A DNA stretch of 35,497 bases from Rhodothermales bacterium (GTDB lineage: Bacteria > Bacteroidota > Rhodothermia > Rhodothermales > UBA10348), in contig JAFMNH010000014.1 of assembly GCA_017859335.1 (NCBI GenBank), positions 1-35,497 of the forward strand, given 5' to 3'. The notes under the pieces were generated by a model. It made no database searches and was not told the DNA's origin. It saw only the letters and a program-made list of their open reading frames with translations. The position numbers were made by a program, and so were the translations under genes. Below are positions 25,382 through 33,668 of the stretch, piece after piece; position 1 is the stretch's first letter, and each line of letters begins with the position of its first letter.

Positions 25382-27043
25382 ATGCGCCTCCTACGTACCC
25401 TTCTTTTCGCCTCGCTCCTGTGGACAGGCTGCACCTCCGAGGATCCCAACGGATACCTGCTCGTGGACGCCGTCATTTACACGATGGACGATGACACACC
25501 CATGGCCGATGCCATGGCGGTGGTGGATGGAAAGGTGGCAGCCATTGGTCATGCCGAGGACCTGCGCGCGGCCCACCCTGACCTCGAAGAACGCTCTGCC
25601 GCAGGCAAGACCGTTGTCCCGGGCTTCACGGATGCCCACGGGCACTTCATGGGCCTCGGGATCGAGAAACTGCAGGTGGACCTGCGTGGAACGCGCTCGG
25701 TCGATGAAGTCATCGAGCGCATCAAGGATTTCTACCCAGACCTTGAGCCTGGGCAGTGGATTCGAGGACGCGGCTGGAACCAGGAGCTGTGGCCCAACCG
25801 TACCTTTCCCACCCGACAAGACCTGGACGCCCATTTCCCGGACAATCCCATCGCTCTTTCGCGGGTCGATGGTCATGCTGACTGGTACAATACGGCTGCC
25901 ATGAACATTGCCGGCTTTGATACCATCCAGCAGGCCGATGACCCAGTCGGCGGTGCCATCATCCGGGATGCCGAAGGCGTTCCGACCGGCGTGTTCATTG
26001 ACGCTGCCGCCTGGATGGTCGAACGGCACGTACCCGAGTGGACCGAAGAGGAGCGTGACCACGCCCTGGAGCTGGCGCTCGAAGAGGCGGCCCGCGTCGG
26101 ACTGACCGGCGTCCACGATGCCGGCGTATCCCAGGCCACCGTCGAACGCTATCAGCGCTTCATTGATGAAGGCCGCTTCTCGGTCCGCATGTATGCCATG
26201 ATCGGGGGCATCGAAGGCTCCGCATTCGAGACCTACTGTAACAACCACATCATCGACTACGGCAATTACCTGACCGTACGTTCGGTCAAACTCTATCTCG
26301 ATGGCGCCCTGGGAAGCCGCGGCGCCGCGCTGCTCGAGGATTACAGTGATGCCGCAGGCAACCGGGGTTTGCTCTTTGCCGAGCCTGAGGCGTTTTCAGG
26401 GCAGGTCCGGCGTGCGGTGGATTGCGGCTATCAGGTGAACACCCATGCCATCGGCGACCGCGGAAACCGGGTCCTTCTGGAAAGTTATGAGTTGGCCGGT
26501 ATCACTCCCGAAATGCGCCCCCGGGATGAGCACACGCAGATTATCGCCCTCGAAGATATCCCCCGCTTCCAGCAGCTGGGCATCATCGCCTCCATGCAGC
26601 CCACACACGCCACGAGCGACTTGAACATGGCCGAGGACCGCCTGGGGCCGCATCGCATCAAGGGCGGCTATGCCTGGCGAACCCTTACCGATGCTGGTAT
26701 TCCCATTGCTTTCGGATCGGACTTTCCGGTCGAGAAGTCCGATCCCCTAGAAGGCTTCTTTGCGGGCGTTACGCGACAGACCAAGGACCTTCTGCCCGAG
26801 GGCGGCTGGTATCCCGAAGAGCGCCTGACGCGTGAGGAAACCCTGGAGGCCTTCACCAAGGGTGCTGCCTACGCGGCCTTCCAGGAAGACCAACTCGGCT
26901 CCCTGTCTCCGGGCACATGGGCCGACTTCGTGGTGCTTTCAGATGACATCATGCAGAGCCCATCACCCCAGATTCTTGAGACCAGTGTGCTGGCGACCGT
27001 CGTGGGTGGAAAAACGGTGTATGGATCCATCGGGAGCGAATGA
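25382..27043 (+). CDS. Lipoprotein amidohydrolase of the YtcJ-like family
   Basis: From ATG 25382 the product has 553 aa. A signal sequence ends in a lipobox (L-L-W-T-G-C17), so it is predicted to be membrane-attached outside the cytoplasm; many YtcJ-like relatives are lipoproteins. The metal-dependent amidohydrolase fold is clear: PGFTDAHGHFMGLG, VDGHADWYNTAAM, SVKLYLDGALGSRGAAL, NTHAIGDRGNR, RDEHTQII and FGSDFPVEKSDPLEGFF, together supplying the expected metal ligands. The C-terminal beta part (SLSPGTWADFVVLSDDI) completes the composite domain. Substrates of the family (amide, N-formyl or lactone compounds) are mostly unknown. The stop overlaps the moaA start (ATGA), so the two may be translated together, though no functional link is evident. 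A GTG at 25346 in the same frame would displace the signal peptide. Confidence 0.9.
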   Translation: MRLLRTLLFASLLWTGCTSEDPNGYLLVDAVIYTMDDDTPMADAMAVVDGKVAAIGHAEDLRAAHPDLEERSAAGKTVVPGFTDAHGHFMGLGIEKLQVDLRGTRSVDEVIERIKDFYPDLEPGQWIRGRGWNQELWPNRTFPTRQDLDAHFPDNPIALSRVDGHADWYNTAAMNIAGFDTIQQADDPVGGAIIRDAEGVPTGVFIDAAAWMVERHVPEWTEEERDHALELALEEAARVGLTGVHDAGVSQATVERYQRFIDEGRFSVRMYAMIGGIEGSAFETYCNNHIIDYGNYLTVRSVKLYLDGALGSRGAALLEDYSDAAGNRGLLFAEPEAFSGQVRRAVDCGYQVNTHAIGDRGNRVLLESYELAGITPEMRPRDEHTQIIALEDIPRFQQLGIIASMQPTHATSDLNMAEDRLGPHRIKGGYAWRTLTDAGIPIAFGSDFPVEKSDPLEGFFAGVTRQTKDLLPEGGWYPEERLTREETLEAFTKGAAYAAFQEDQLGSLSPGTWADFVVLSDDIMQSPSPQILETSVLATVVGGKTVYGSIGSE

Positions 27044-28044
27044 GCAACGAGAACGACCATCATCTCCTGACGGATTCCTTCGGGCGCAAGCACACCTACC
27101 TGCGCATCTCGCTCACGGAACGGTGCAATCTGCGGTGTACGTACTGCATGCCGGCCGAGGGCGTGGATCTCAAGCCCAGGGACCATATCCTTTCGTTCGA
27201 GGAGATCATGCGGCTGGCCGAGCTGCTCGTCTCGCGGGGCGTGACGAAGATCCGGCTCACAGGCGGCGAGCCGCTCATCCGCAAAGAGTTGGTACAGCTG
27301 GTCGAGCGCCTGCGTCAGCTTGACGGCCTGCAGGGATTGACCATCACCACCAACGGACTGCTGCTGCCCAGAAAGCTGGACGATCTTAAAAAGGCGGGTG
27401 TCACCGGGTTCAATATTTCGCTGGATACGCTCCGGGAGGATCGTTTTGAGCACATCACCCGCCGGAAAGGCCTGGAAACAGTGCTGGAAGCCATCCACAT
27501 GACGGTCGAGGCTGGATATGATCCGGTCAAGGTCAACTGTGTCGTCCTGCGCGGAGTCAACGAGGATGAACTGGTGGATTTCGTGGCGATGACGCGCGAG
27601 ATGCCTATCGAAATGCGGTTCATCGAATACATGCCTTTCGATGGCAACGCCTGGAATACGGGCGAATTCATGCCCTACCGGGACATGGTTGATCTGATCA
27701 CTGAGCGTTGGCCGGATTTTGAAGCTGAGGGAAGCGATGAGCTGGAGATTGCCAAGCTGTGGCAGGTTCCAGGGCATCGGGGCAAGGTCGGGTTCATCTC
27801 CTCCATGAGCGATCACTTCTGCGCTGGCTGCAACCGTATCCGCATCACGGCCGACGGGAAATTGAAAGTGTGTCTCTTCGGGGCCAACGAGGTCAATCTT
27901 CGGGACATGATGCGCGCCGGTATCAATGATGAGCGATTGCTGGAGACCATCCAGTCGGCGTTGGCCCGCAAAGCGGCCTCTCACGCCGGTATGGAGGTCA
28001 TCGCCAAGAGCGACAATCGACCCATGATCCTGATCGGTGGGTGA
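27040..28044 (+). CDS. moaA: GTP 3',8-cyclase, molybdenum cofactor biosynthesis
   Basis: MoaA is the radical-SAM enzyme that starts molybdenum cofactor synthesis, converting GTP to 3',8-cyclo-GTP, which MoaC turns into cyclic pyranopterin monophosphate. The 334-aa protein has the N-terminal cluster C29-x3-C33-x2-C36 (TERCNLRCTYCMP), the KIRLTGGEPLIR SAM region, and the second cluster C261, C264 and C278 (FCAGCNRIRITADGKLKVC). The chain ends in the essential GG (IGG). All expected motifs are intact. It overlaps the upstream amidohydrolase by four bases and precedes moaC by 79 bases. The other moa/moe genes are not in the window. Confidence 0.97.
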   Translation: MSNENDHHLLTDSFGRKHTYLRISLTERCNLRCTYCMPAEGVDLKPRDHILSFEEIMRLAELLVSRGVTKIRLTGGEPLIRKELVQLVERLRQLDGLQGLTITTNGLLLPRKLDDLKKAGVTGFNISLDTLREDRFEHITRRKGLETVLEAIHMTVEAGYDPVKVNCVVLRGVNEDELVDFVAMTREMPIEMRFIEYMPFDGNAWNTGEFMPYRDMVDLITERWPDFEAEGSDELEIAKLWQVPGHRGKVGFISSMSDHFCAGCNRIRITADGKLKVCLFGANEVNLRDMMRAGINDERLLETIQSALARKAASHAGMEVIAKSDNRPMILIGG

Positions 28045-28123
28045 GTCCCCCAAACGCCGAACTGCGTTGCCACTGGTTCGTAGCACTGCACACAACCCTC
28101 CATCCTAGACATCTGATTCGAGC

Positions 28124-28624
28124 ATGTCTGACTTCACACACGTCCGCGCAGAGGGAGGCGTCCACATGGTGGATGTCTCTGCCAAATCAGAAACCTTGCG
28201 CACAGCGGTCGCCATGGGTAGCGTGATCCTGGGCGCCGAAGCCTTTGAACGCGTCCGCGAGAACACGATACAGAAAGGAGATGTGCTGTCCATTGCCCAG
28301 ATTGCGGGTATCATGGGGGCCAAGGAAACAGCCCGACTCATACCGCTGTGCCACCAGGTCCAGATCCAGGGCGTGGACGTAAGCCTGACGCTCGACAGCA
28401 ACGCCCATGCGGTCCATATTCGAGCGTTTGCCAAGAGCCAAGGTCCGACAGGCGTTGAGATGGAGGCGCTGACAGCCGTCAGTATTGCCGCGCTGACAGT
28501 GTATGACATGTGTAAATCCATCACCAAGGACCTGCGTATCGACGGTATCCATCTCTTGGCAAAGACCGGTGGTGCCAGCGGCGACTACCTGCGCACCGAA
28601 GTAGTTGTCGAAGAGACCGCCTGA
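28124..28624 (+). CDS. moaC: Cyclic pyranopterin monophosphate synthase
   Basis: MoaC completes the MoaA reaction. The 166-aa protein aligns closely with the E. coli enzyme: MVDVSAKSET, PLCHQV, TGVEMEALTAVSIAALTVYDMCK and LLAKTGGASGD. K51 (QKGDVL) and D128 (YDMCK) match the catalytic positions of the E. coli enzyme. It is a soluble hexamer in the family. The order moaA-moaC supports a shared transcript. The 79-base gap before it shows no riboswitch-like structure or clear promoter. Confidence 0.97.
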   Translation: MSDFTHVRAEGGVHMVDVSAKSETLRTAVAMGSVILGAEAFERVRENTIQKGDVLSIAQIAGIMGAKETARLIPLCHQVQIQGVDVSLTLDSNAHAVHIRAFAKSQGPTGVEMEALTAVSIAALTVYDMCKSITKDLRIDGIHLLAKTGGASGDYLRTEVVVEETA

Positions 28625-28693
28625 ACGGGCACCCACGGGCGTATCTGGCGTAGCATGTGACGTTCTTCTCACCCACGTTTCCTCCTGTCTACC

Positions 28694-29680
28694 ATGGAAT
28701 CCCTGCTTACTTCCTCCGGTCTGGCACTGATCGCCCTGCTTTTCCTGGGCCTTGTCGTGTTTCTCTATTTCATTCCGGTCGGACTCTGGATTACAGCGTT
28801 TTTCTCCGGCGTGCGAGTCAAATTGGTCAGGGATCTGATGGGAATGCGCCTTCGCAAGGTACCGCCGGCGACCATCGTCAAGCCCTTGATTACGGCACAC
28901 AAGGCCGGCATTGAAGTCAGTCCTCCCCAACTGGAGGCGCACTATCTGGCCGGAGGTCAGGTACAGAAGGTGGTCAATGCCCTCATCTCGGCCGACAAGG
29001 CAAATATCGATCTTCCTTTCGAACGCGCTACGGCCATTGACCTGGCCGGCCGCGACGTGTTTGAAGCCGTGCAGGTGTCCGTCAATCCAAAAGTCATTGA
29101 GACACCGCCCGTTTCGGCTGTAGCCAAGGACGGCATCCAGGTCCGGGCCATTGCCCGCGTTACCGTGCGGGCCAATATCGAGCGTCTGGTCGGGGGCGCC
29201 GGGGAAGAAACCATCATCGCCCGCGTCGGGGAAGGGATCGTGTCCACGATCGGCTCTTCCGAGACTCACAAGGCGGTGCTCGAGAACCCGGACTCCATCT
29301 CCAAGGTGGTCCTTTCGAAAGGACTCGATTCCGGTACCGCCTTTGAAATCCTGTCCATCGATATTGCTGATGTGGACGTCGGCGAGAACATCGGCGCAAA
29401 GCTGCAGACGGACCAGGCGGAAGCCGATCTCAAGATTGCCCAAGCCAAGGCCGAGGAACGGCGTGCTGCCGCCGTGGCCCATGAGCAGGAAATGCGGGCA
29501 GCGGTGCAGGAGCAACGCGCCAAGGTCATCGCAGCCGAGGCCGAAGTGCCATTGGCCATGGCCGAGGCTTTCCGCAGCGGCAACTTGGGCGTAATGGACT
29601 ACTATAACCTCCGCAATGTAGAGGCCGATACGAAAATGCGTCGCTCTATCGGTGGCGGCGAGTCCTCCTCCAAAGAATAG
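28694..29680 (+). CDS. floA: Flotillin-like protein FloA
   Basis: FloA forms membrane-domain scaffolds. The 328-aa protein has the family layout: a hydrophobic N-terminal hairpin (about residues 8-39), then [22 protein letters not shown], an SPFH domain ([33 protein letters not shown] onward), and an alanine/glutamate-rich coiled coil ([21 protein letters not shown]). The C-terminal [20 protein letters not shown] is highly typical. It is expected on the inner membrane. The next gene starts 6 bases later. In other bacteria an NfeD protein often accompanies FloA, but here the partner is an unrecognised protein. Confidence 0.96.
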   Translation: MESLLTSSGLALIALLFLGLVVFLYFIPVGLWITAFFSGVRVKLVRDLMGMRLRKVPPATIVKPLITAHKAGIEVSPPQLEAHYLAGGQVQKVVNALISADKANIDLPFERATAIDLAGRDVFEAVQVSVNPKVIETPPVSAVAKDGIQVRAIARVTVRANIERLVGGAGEETIIARVGEGIVSTIGSSETHKAVLENPDSISKVVLSKGLDSGTAFEILSIDIADVDVGENIGAKLQTDQAEADLKIAQAKAEERRAAAVAHEQEMRAAVQEQRAKVIAAEAEVPLAMAEAFRSGNLGVMDYYNLRNVEADTKMRRSIGGGESSSKE

Positions 29681-29686
29681 TCCGGC

Positions 29687-30208
29687 ATGCAGTCAGCCGT
29701 TTTCACCACGCTGGGGCTCTTCTCCGTCAGTCAGGAACTGAGCGGCATGGTCATGGCGCACCTGCATGAGGCCGACCCGGAAGTGGTTGCCGAGGAAAGC
29801 CTGTGCTTGGCTGCAACGGCAACGGCCCGCGCCATCGAGGCAACCTCATCCTCCGGGCAAAACAAGCTGAGCGAATCCGTACTGTTGGCACCGTTTCTGT
29901 ATCGGGACTATCTCGTAGGATCCGCCATGTTGGAGACGGAGGATGCGGCCAAGGCCGATCTCGGCGCAGAGATCGGAGAGCGGCTTGAGCGCAAAATTGC
30001 CTTTTACGGTACGCAGCTGCCCAAGGCTACCCTCCCGACGGGAACGCTGCTCAAGAATGCCATGCTCCTGTGGATGGGGCGGATCAGTCCACCCGGCATG
30101 CCAAATGGACCCGAAGAGCGACTAGAGGCTTCTGGTGCCATAGACCGCATGAGAGGGCACGTGCGGCTCATTGCGGCACACATCAGGCATGTGGAGACGG
30201 CGGACTAA
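29687..30208 (+). CDS. Hypothetical protein in a floA operon
   Basis: No family was recognised for this 173-aa protein. It begins MQSAVFTTLGLFSVSQEL and is mostly helical with no signal peptide or clear membrane helix. A hydrophobic patch (LLAPFLYRDYLVGSAML) and a C-terminal helix rich in arginine and histidine (DRMRGHVRLIAAHIRHVE) are visible. It starts 6 bases after floA and is therefore probably co-expressed with it. Its stop overlaps the convergent CNNM/CBS gene by four bases. Its codon usage and GC resemble the neighbours, so it is likely a real gene. Confidence 0.78.
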   Translation: MQSAVFTTLGLFSVSQELSGMVMAHLHEADPEVVAEESLCLAATATARAIEATSSSGQNKLSESVLLAPFLYRDYLVGSAMLETEDAAKADLGAEIGERLERKIAFYGTQLPKATLPTGTLLKNAMLLWMGRISPPGMPNGPEERLEASGAIDRMRGHVRLIAAHIRHVETAD

Positions 30209-31497
30209 AGCGCAGGGCTGTCTGCCTGCTCGATACGCGGCACCTTGGAAATACGCACCAAGTCAATGCGGTTGGCCGTTGCGCGCAGCACCACAAAGCG
30301 GTATCCGTCCATTTCGAATTCGTCCCGCACCTTTGGAATTGTCCCCAGACGCTCCAGCAAATACCCCGCCACGGTTTCAAAATCCCCGTCCGGCAGGTCA
30401 ATGGTGCTGCCCTCCGCCAATTCGTCAATCTCCAGTCGACCACTGGCAATGACCGCGTGATCATCGAGGACGCGGAGCATGTTTTCGTCCACATCGAACT
30501 CATCCTGGATATCGCCGAAGATTTCCTCGAGCAGGTCCTCTGACGTGACCAGACCTGCCGTCCCCCCGTACTCATCGATAACAATGGCAATGGACGTGTT
30601 GGTAGCCAGGAATTCCTGCAGCAACTCCTTGGAGAGCTTGGTCTCAGGAGCAAACGTAGCCGGACGGATAATCTCCTCGATGGAGGAGGGAGCATTGAAC
30701 AGGTCCTTGGCAAAAGCCACTCCGACGATGTTGTCGATATTTTCCGCGTAGATCGGAATCTTCGAATGCCCGGTGTCTACGAACATCGCACGCAGCTCTT
30801 CGATGGGGGCTGTCTGATCCACGGCAATGATCTCCGTGCGAGGCACCATCGACTCCTTGAGTCGGATGGTACCCATGGCAAAGACGTTGGAGACAAGCGT
30901 TGACTCCTCTTCATCCAGATCAAGCTCGCCTGAGCGTTTGCTCTCTTCGATGAGGAGCTCGAAGTCCCGGCGAATGAAATCCGAAAACGAGTCTGAATCA
31001 ATACGCACTGCCCTCATGAGGAAGGATGCTGTCCATCGCGAGATGAGGATGAGGGGGAGCAGCACGAAATAGGTGATCTTCAGGGGTACGGCCAACCAGA
31101 AGACGGCCTTGTTGGCAATTTCCCGCAGGATGGACTTCGGGATGATTTCGCCAATGATCAGTACAACCACCGAAGCAATGATGGTCTGTACGGACAGTGC
31201 CAGCACATCGGCAGCACCCGGCATACCCAGAAGGTCTCCGAAAAAGAGCTGGAGCGGCGCTTCGAGGTAGAGGGCAACGAGGGTCGAATAAAGAACCAGG
31301 GCCAGGTTGTTTCCGACGAGCGTAGTGGTCAGCAGGGTGGCGGGCTCTTCAAGGAAGCCTGAAACGATGCGGCCAACCGTGCCTCCCCGGCGAGCAAACA
31401 CCTCGACCCGAAGCCGGTTGGCAGCTACGAAGGCAATCTCCGAGCCGGAGAAGAATGCGCTGAAGGTCAGGGTCAGAAGTATGACGGCGATTTCCAT
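30205..31497 (-). CDS. CNNM/CBS-domain (hemolysin C/CorC-like) membrane protein
   Basis: The 430-aa protein has a membrane DUF21/CNNM domain (about residues 1-190; MEIAVILLTLTFSAFFSGSE and SFLMRAVRID), a CBS pair (about 205-330; VPRTEIIAVDQTAPIEELR, GHSKIPIYAENIDNIVGV), and a C-terminal CorC_HlyC domain (IDLPDGDFETVAGYLLERLG). This family is linked to magnesium and cobalt export or transport and to membrane integrity; the historical hemolysin name is not evidence of toxicity. The inner membrane is the expected location. It starts 12 bases after the enoyl-CoA hydratase gene and ends the minus-strand group. Confidence 0.92.
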   Translation of the reverse strand: MEIAVILLTLTFSAFFSGSEIAFVAANRLRVEVFARRGGTVGRIVSGFLEEPATLLTTTLVGNNLALVLYSTLVALYLEAPLQLFFGDLLGMPGAADVLALSVQTIIASVVVLIIGEIIPKSILREIANKAVFWLAVPLKITYFVLLPLILISRWTASFLMRAVRIDSDSFSDFIRRDFELLIEESKRSGELDLDEEESTLVSNVFAMGTIRLKESMVPRTEIIAVDQTAPIEELRAMFVDTGHSKIPIYAENIDNIVGVAFAKDLFNAPSSIEEIIRPATFAPETKLSKELLQEFLATNTSIAIVIDEYGGTAGLVTSEDLLEEIFGDIQDEFDVDENMLRVLDDHAVIASGRLEIDELAEGSTIDLPDGDFETVAGYLLERLGTIPKVRDEFEMDGYRFVVLRATANRIDLVRISKVPRIEQADSPAL

Positions 31498-31509
31498 GGA
31501 GTCTCTGTC

Positions 31510-32292
31510 CTACCGTCCGCTGAAGGATGCCTTTCGTTTCTCGAGAAACGCCGCAACCCCTTCCTTGAAATCAGCTGTATCGCAGGCCTCTCCGAAAAGC
31601 GTGGCCTCGGCCTGTAATCCTGCCGAAAGGGGCTGATCGGCTGCGCGCAATGCTCGAAGCGAGCCGGCTACGGCCAGCGGCGCCTTCGAAAGAATGGTGC
31701 CCATCATATCGCGGGCTGAATCCATCAAATCATCGGCCGGAACGAGACGGTTGATCAGACCGATTTCATAGGCCCGATCTGCCTTGATCATACTGCCCGT
31801 GAGGATGAGCTCCGTAGCAATACCGAGCCCGACAAGACGGGGCAGGCGCTGGGTTGCGCCATACCCCGGAAGGATACCAAGATTGACTTCAGGCTGGCCG
31901 AATACGGCTGTATCGGAGGCAATACGAAGGTGACATGCCAAGGCCAACTCGCTGCCGCCCCCGAGAGCAAATCCATTGACGGCTGCGATAACAGGCTTGG
32001 GCAGGTTCTCGATCCGATTGAAAACGGCCTGACCCCGCTCGGCGAAGGCTTTGCCCGACACACCATCCAGTTCCTGGAAGCGGGCGATATCGGCCCCGGC
32101 GACGAAGCTTTTGCTCCCGGCCCCGGTCAGGATGACGCCTCGAATGGCTTCGTCCTCCTGTGCCAACGCAAAGAAGGCATCAAGATCTTCGATGACCTGT
32201 GCGTTGAGGGCATTCAGCTTGTCCGGTCGGTTGATGGTGACCGTTGCAATGCCGTGATCATCCACCTCGACCAAAAGCGTGTCGTATACCAT
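31510..32292 (-). CDS. Enoyl-CoA hydratase/isomerase (crotonase family)
   Basis: The 260-aa protein is a full-length crotonase. The oxyanion-hole regions (SFVAGADIARF and NGFALGGGSELALACH) are present, and both catalytic glutamates are in place: E115 (GGGSELAL) and E135 (FGQPEVNLGILPGYGATQRL). This suggests hydration of trans-2-enoyl-CoA in fatty acid beta-oxidation or short-chain acyl-CoA metabolism. No other beta-oxidation gene lies nearby, so its pathway is open. It lies 65 bases after the membrane/coiled-coil gene and 12 bases before the CNNM/CBS gene. A -7-like TATCTTGG lies at about 32323-32330 on the minus strand without a matching -33. Confidence 0.93.
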   Translation of the reverse strand: MVYDTLLVEVDDHGIATVTINRPDKLNALNAQVIEDLDAFFALAQEDEAIRGVILTGAGSKSFVAGADIARFQELDGVSGKAFAERGQAVFNRIENLPKPVIAAVNGFALGGGSELALACHLRIASDTAVFGQPEVNLGILPGYGATQRLPRLVGLGIATELILTGSMIKADRAYEIGLINRLVPADDLMDSARDMMGTILSKAPLAVAGSLRALRAADQPLSAGLQAEATLFGEACDTADFKEGVAAFLEKRKASFSGR

Positions 32293-32357
32293 GATGTGTA
32301 GACAGGTTGACGTAGGAGGTGGACCAAGATACAGCGAAGGAGGGACAGCCTCAGCGG

Positions 32358-33227
32358 CTAATCCCGTGCCTTTTCGCGAGGCATGCCGGAGGCCTCCTGC
32401 GCAGGATCCTCGAACGCCTCCATACCGCTCAGAAGGTCATCGTTCACGTTGAAGACCTCCTCAAGCTCCGCGACGGAGGCTCTGGTTTCCTCCACTTCTG
32501 AGAGCAGGGTGTCCAATTGGAAGGAGATTTCCTCTGGATTACGCAGGGTCAGGGACTCCTCGTGGATGTACTTGACGACATCCTCGATAGTGGCTACCTG
32601 CGCCTCGATGATCTCAAGGTTCTCGTGGCCCTTCTGCGAACGCTCGAGGCGCTGCTCCAGGATATGCAGACGACGCGCCTTGATGGCTTTTACGCGGGGG
32701 GTGTCATCCTCCATATCCTCGCGCAGGGCAGCCATGGCACGCATGATCTCGGACTCCATGCCCGGCCGGATTGAGAAACTGTAGCGCTCTTTCTGGTAAA
32801 GCAGCTTCATGTAGGACTCGAGCAGGCCATCAATCTTGCGAAGATGGGAGTCCAGCATTCCCTGGGAAGCATAGCTCAGTTTGGCGTAGTTCGATCGGAT
32901 ATCTGTCTCAAGCTTTCGCAACCCGGCGTAGCGACGTCGATCGGGCGCTGTCAGCGTCTGGAAGAGCTCCTTCTGGGAAAGCGGCTTGGCATGCTCAGCG
33001 GCACGCTGCGACCGGATGACCTTGCGAAACCGCTCCTGTCTGGGCATGGTGCCCAGGTAGGCTAATTCAAGGCCCGAGGCCACCAGCAAGGCCGCATCCA
33101 GTGGCCAGCCGGAGACTGAAAACGAGATACCCAGCACAACCATCATGGAAACCATGAGGAACGCCAGATTCCACGGATGCAGGAAAGCCTCCCGGGTATA
33201 ATTTATGGGACTGTTTTTTCGACTCAC
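32358..33227 (-). CDS. Membrane-anchored coiled-coil protein of unknown family
   Basis: No family was recognised. From GTG 33227 the protein has 289 aa; two hydrophobic segments lie near the N-terminus (about residues 19-40, WNLAFLMVSMMVVLGISFSV, and 45-62, DAALLVASGLELAYLG) with a short turn between them. The remaining 200 residues are almost wholly charged helix and coiled coil (HILEQRLERSQKGHENLEII, IEDVVKYIHEESLTLRNPEE), ending in an acidic, probably loose tail. The start is uncertain: a TTG at 33290 would overlap the upstream TGA but adds 21 residues without clear coding character. It lies third after pspA on the same strand, and its large cytoplasmic coiled coil resembles a docking surface. 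Confidence 0.72.
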   Translation of the reverse strand: MSRKNSPINYTREAFLHPWNLAFLMVSMMVVLGISFSVSGWPLDAALLVASGLELAYLGTMPRQERFRKVIRSQRAAEHAKPLSQKELFQTLTAPDRRRYAGLRKLETDIRSNYAKLSYASQGMLDSHLRKIDGLLESYMKLLYQKERYSFSIRPGMESEIMRAMAALREDMEDDTPRVKAIKARRLHILEQRLERSQKGHENLEIIEAQVATIEDVVKYIHEESLTLRNPEEISFQLDTLLSEVEETRASVAELEEVFNVNDDLLSGMEAFEDPAQEASGMPREKARD

Positions 33228-33286
33228 GTCTCGGTGGTTACCAGTGGGAAGGCTGCTTCGTGATGATGATCCAGTAGCAATAAGGA

Positions 33287-33637
33287 TCAACGTTTCATGC
33301 GGCCAATGGTTTTTTCGGGTAGCTCCGGGGAGGAATCAGGCGAGGGTTTCGCATCTGCAGCTTCGGATTGCGATGGAGTGGATGGCCGATCGTCCGGCTC
33401 GAACGTCTCGAGCGCCAGATCCATCCGCGCTTGCGAGATGGTGCTGCTCCGCTCAAGGCGTTCAACCATTTCCTCGTGATCCTGGAAGAGCTTGCTGATG
33501 CCCTCGGTCATGTCGGTGACCGCACCCGTAATGCGGGCCTTGCGACTCATCTGCCGATGGGTCTTCTTCAACGCACGCATCTTCCGGAGGTGGTCCTTTT
33601 CGGCCTCCTTGAAGCGTTCGTATTCCTCGGGGGTCAT
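33287..33637 (-). CDS. Mini-PspA-like protein
   Basis: The 116-aa protein (ATG 33637) resembles only the C-terminal half of the PspA encoded just upstream. Its residues 54-80 (HEEMVERL...ISQARMDLALETFE) align without gaps to PspA 168-194 (HDEMITRL...SEARMEMALDSVD), with 11 of 27 identities and many conservative changes by my count. Both proteins end with LPEK and KTIGR/TIGR: here LPEKTIGRMKR, in PspA LPEK at 236-239 and KTIGR at 246-250. The first 50 residues form a charged helix; residues 81-105 are proline/serine-rich. The amphipathic N-terminal helix needed for membrane binding by PspA is absent. It could cap or tune PspA polymers; that is inference. GTG 33643 is an alternative start. Confidence 0.75.
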   Translation of the reverse strand: MTPEEYERFKEAEKDHLRKMRALKKTHRQMSRKARITGAVTDMTEGISKLFQDHEEMVERLERSSTISQARMDLALETFEPDDRPSTPSQSEAADAKPSPDSSPELPEKTIGRMKR

Positions 33638-33668
33638 AGCCACGATACACTACCAGGATTCAAGTTGA

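Noticed and set aside
28187-29515. Long minus-strand open frame (442 codons) across moaC and floA
   Set aside because: Both plus-strand genes are unmistakable and the antisense product shows no family motif; high-GC shadow frame.
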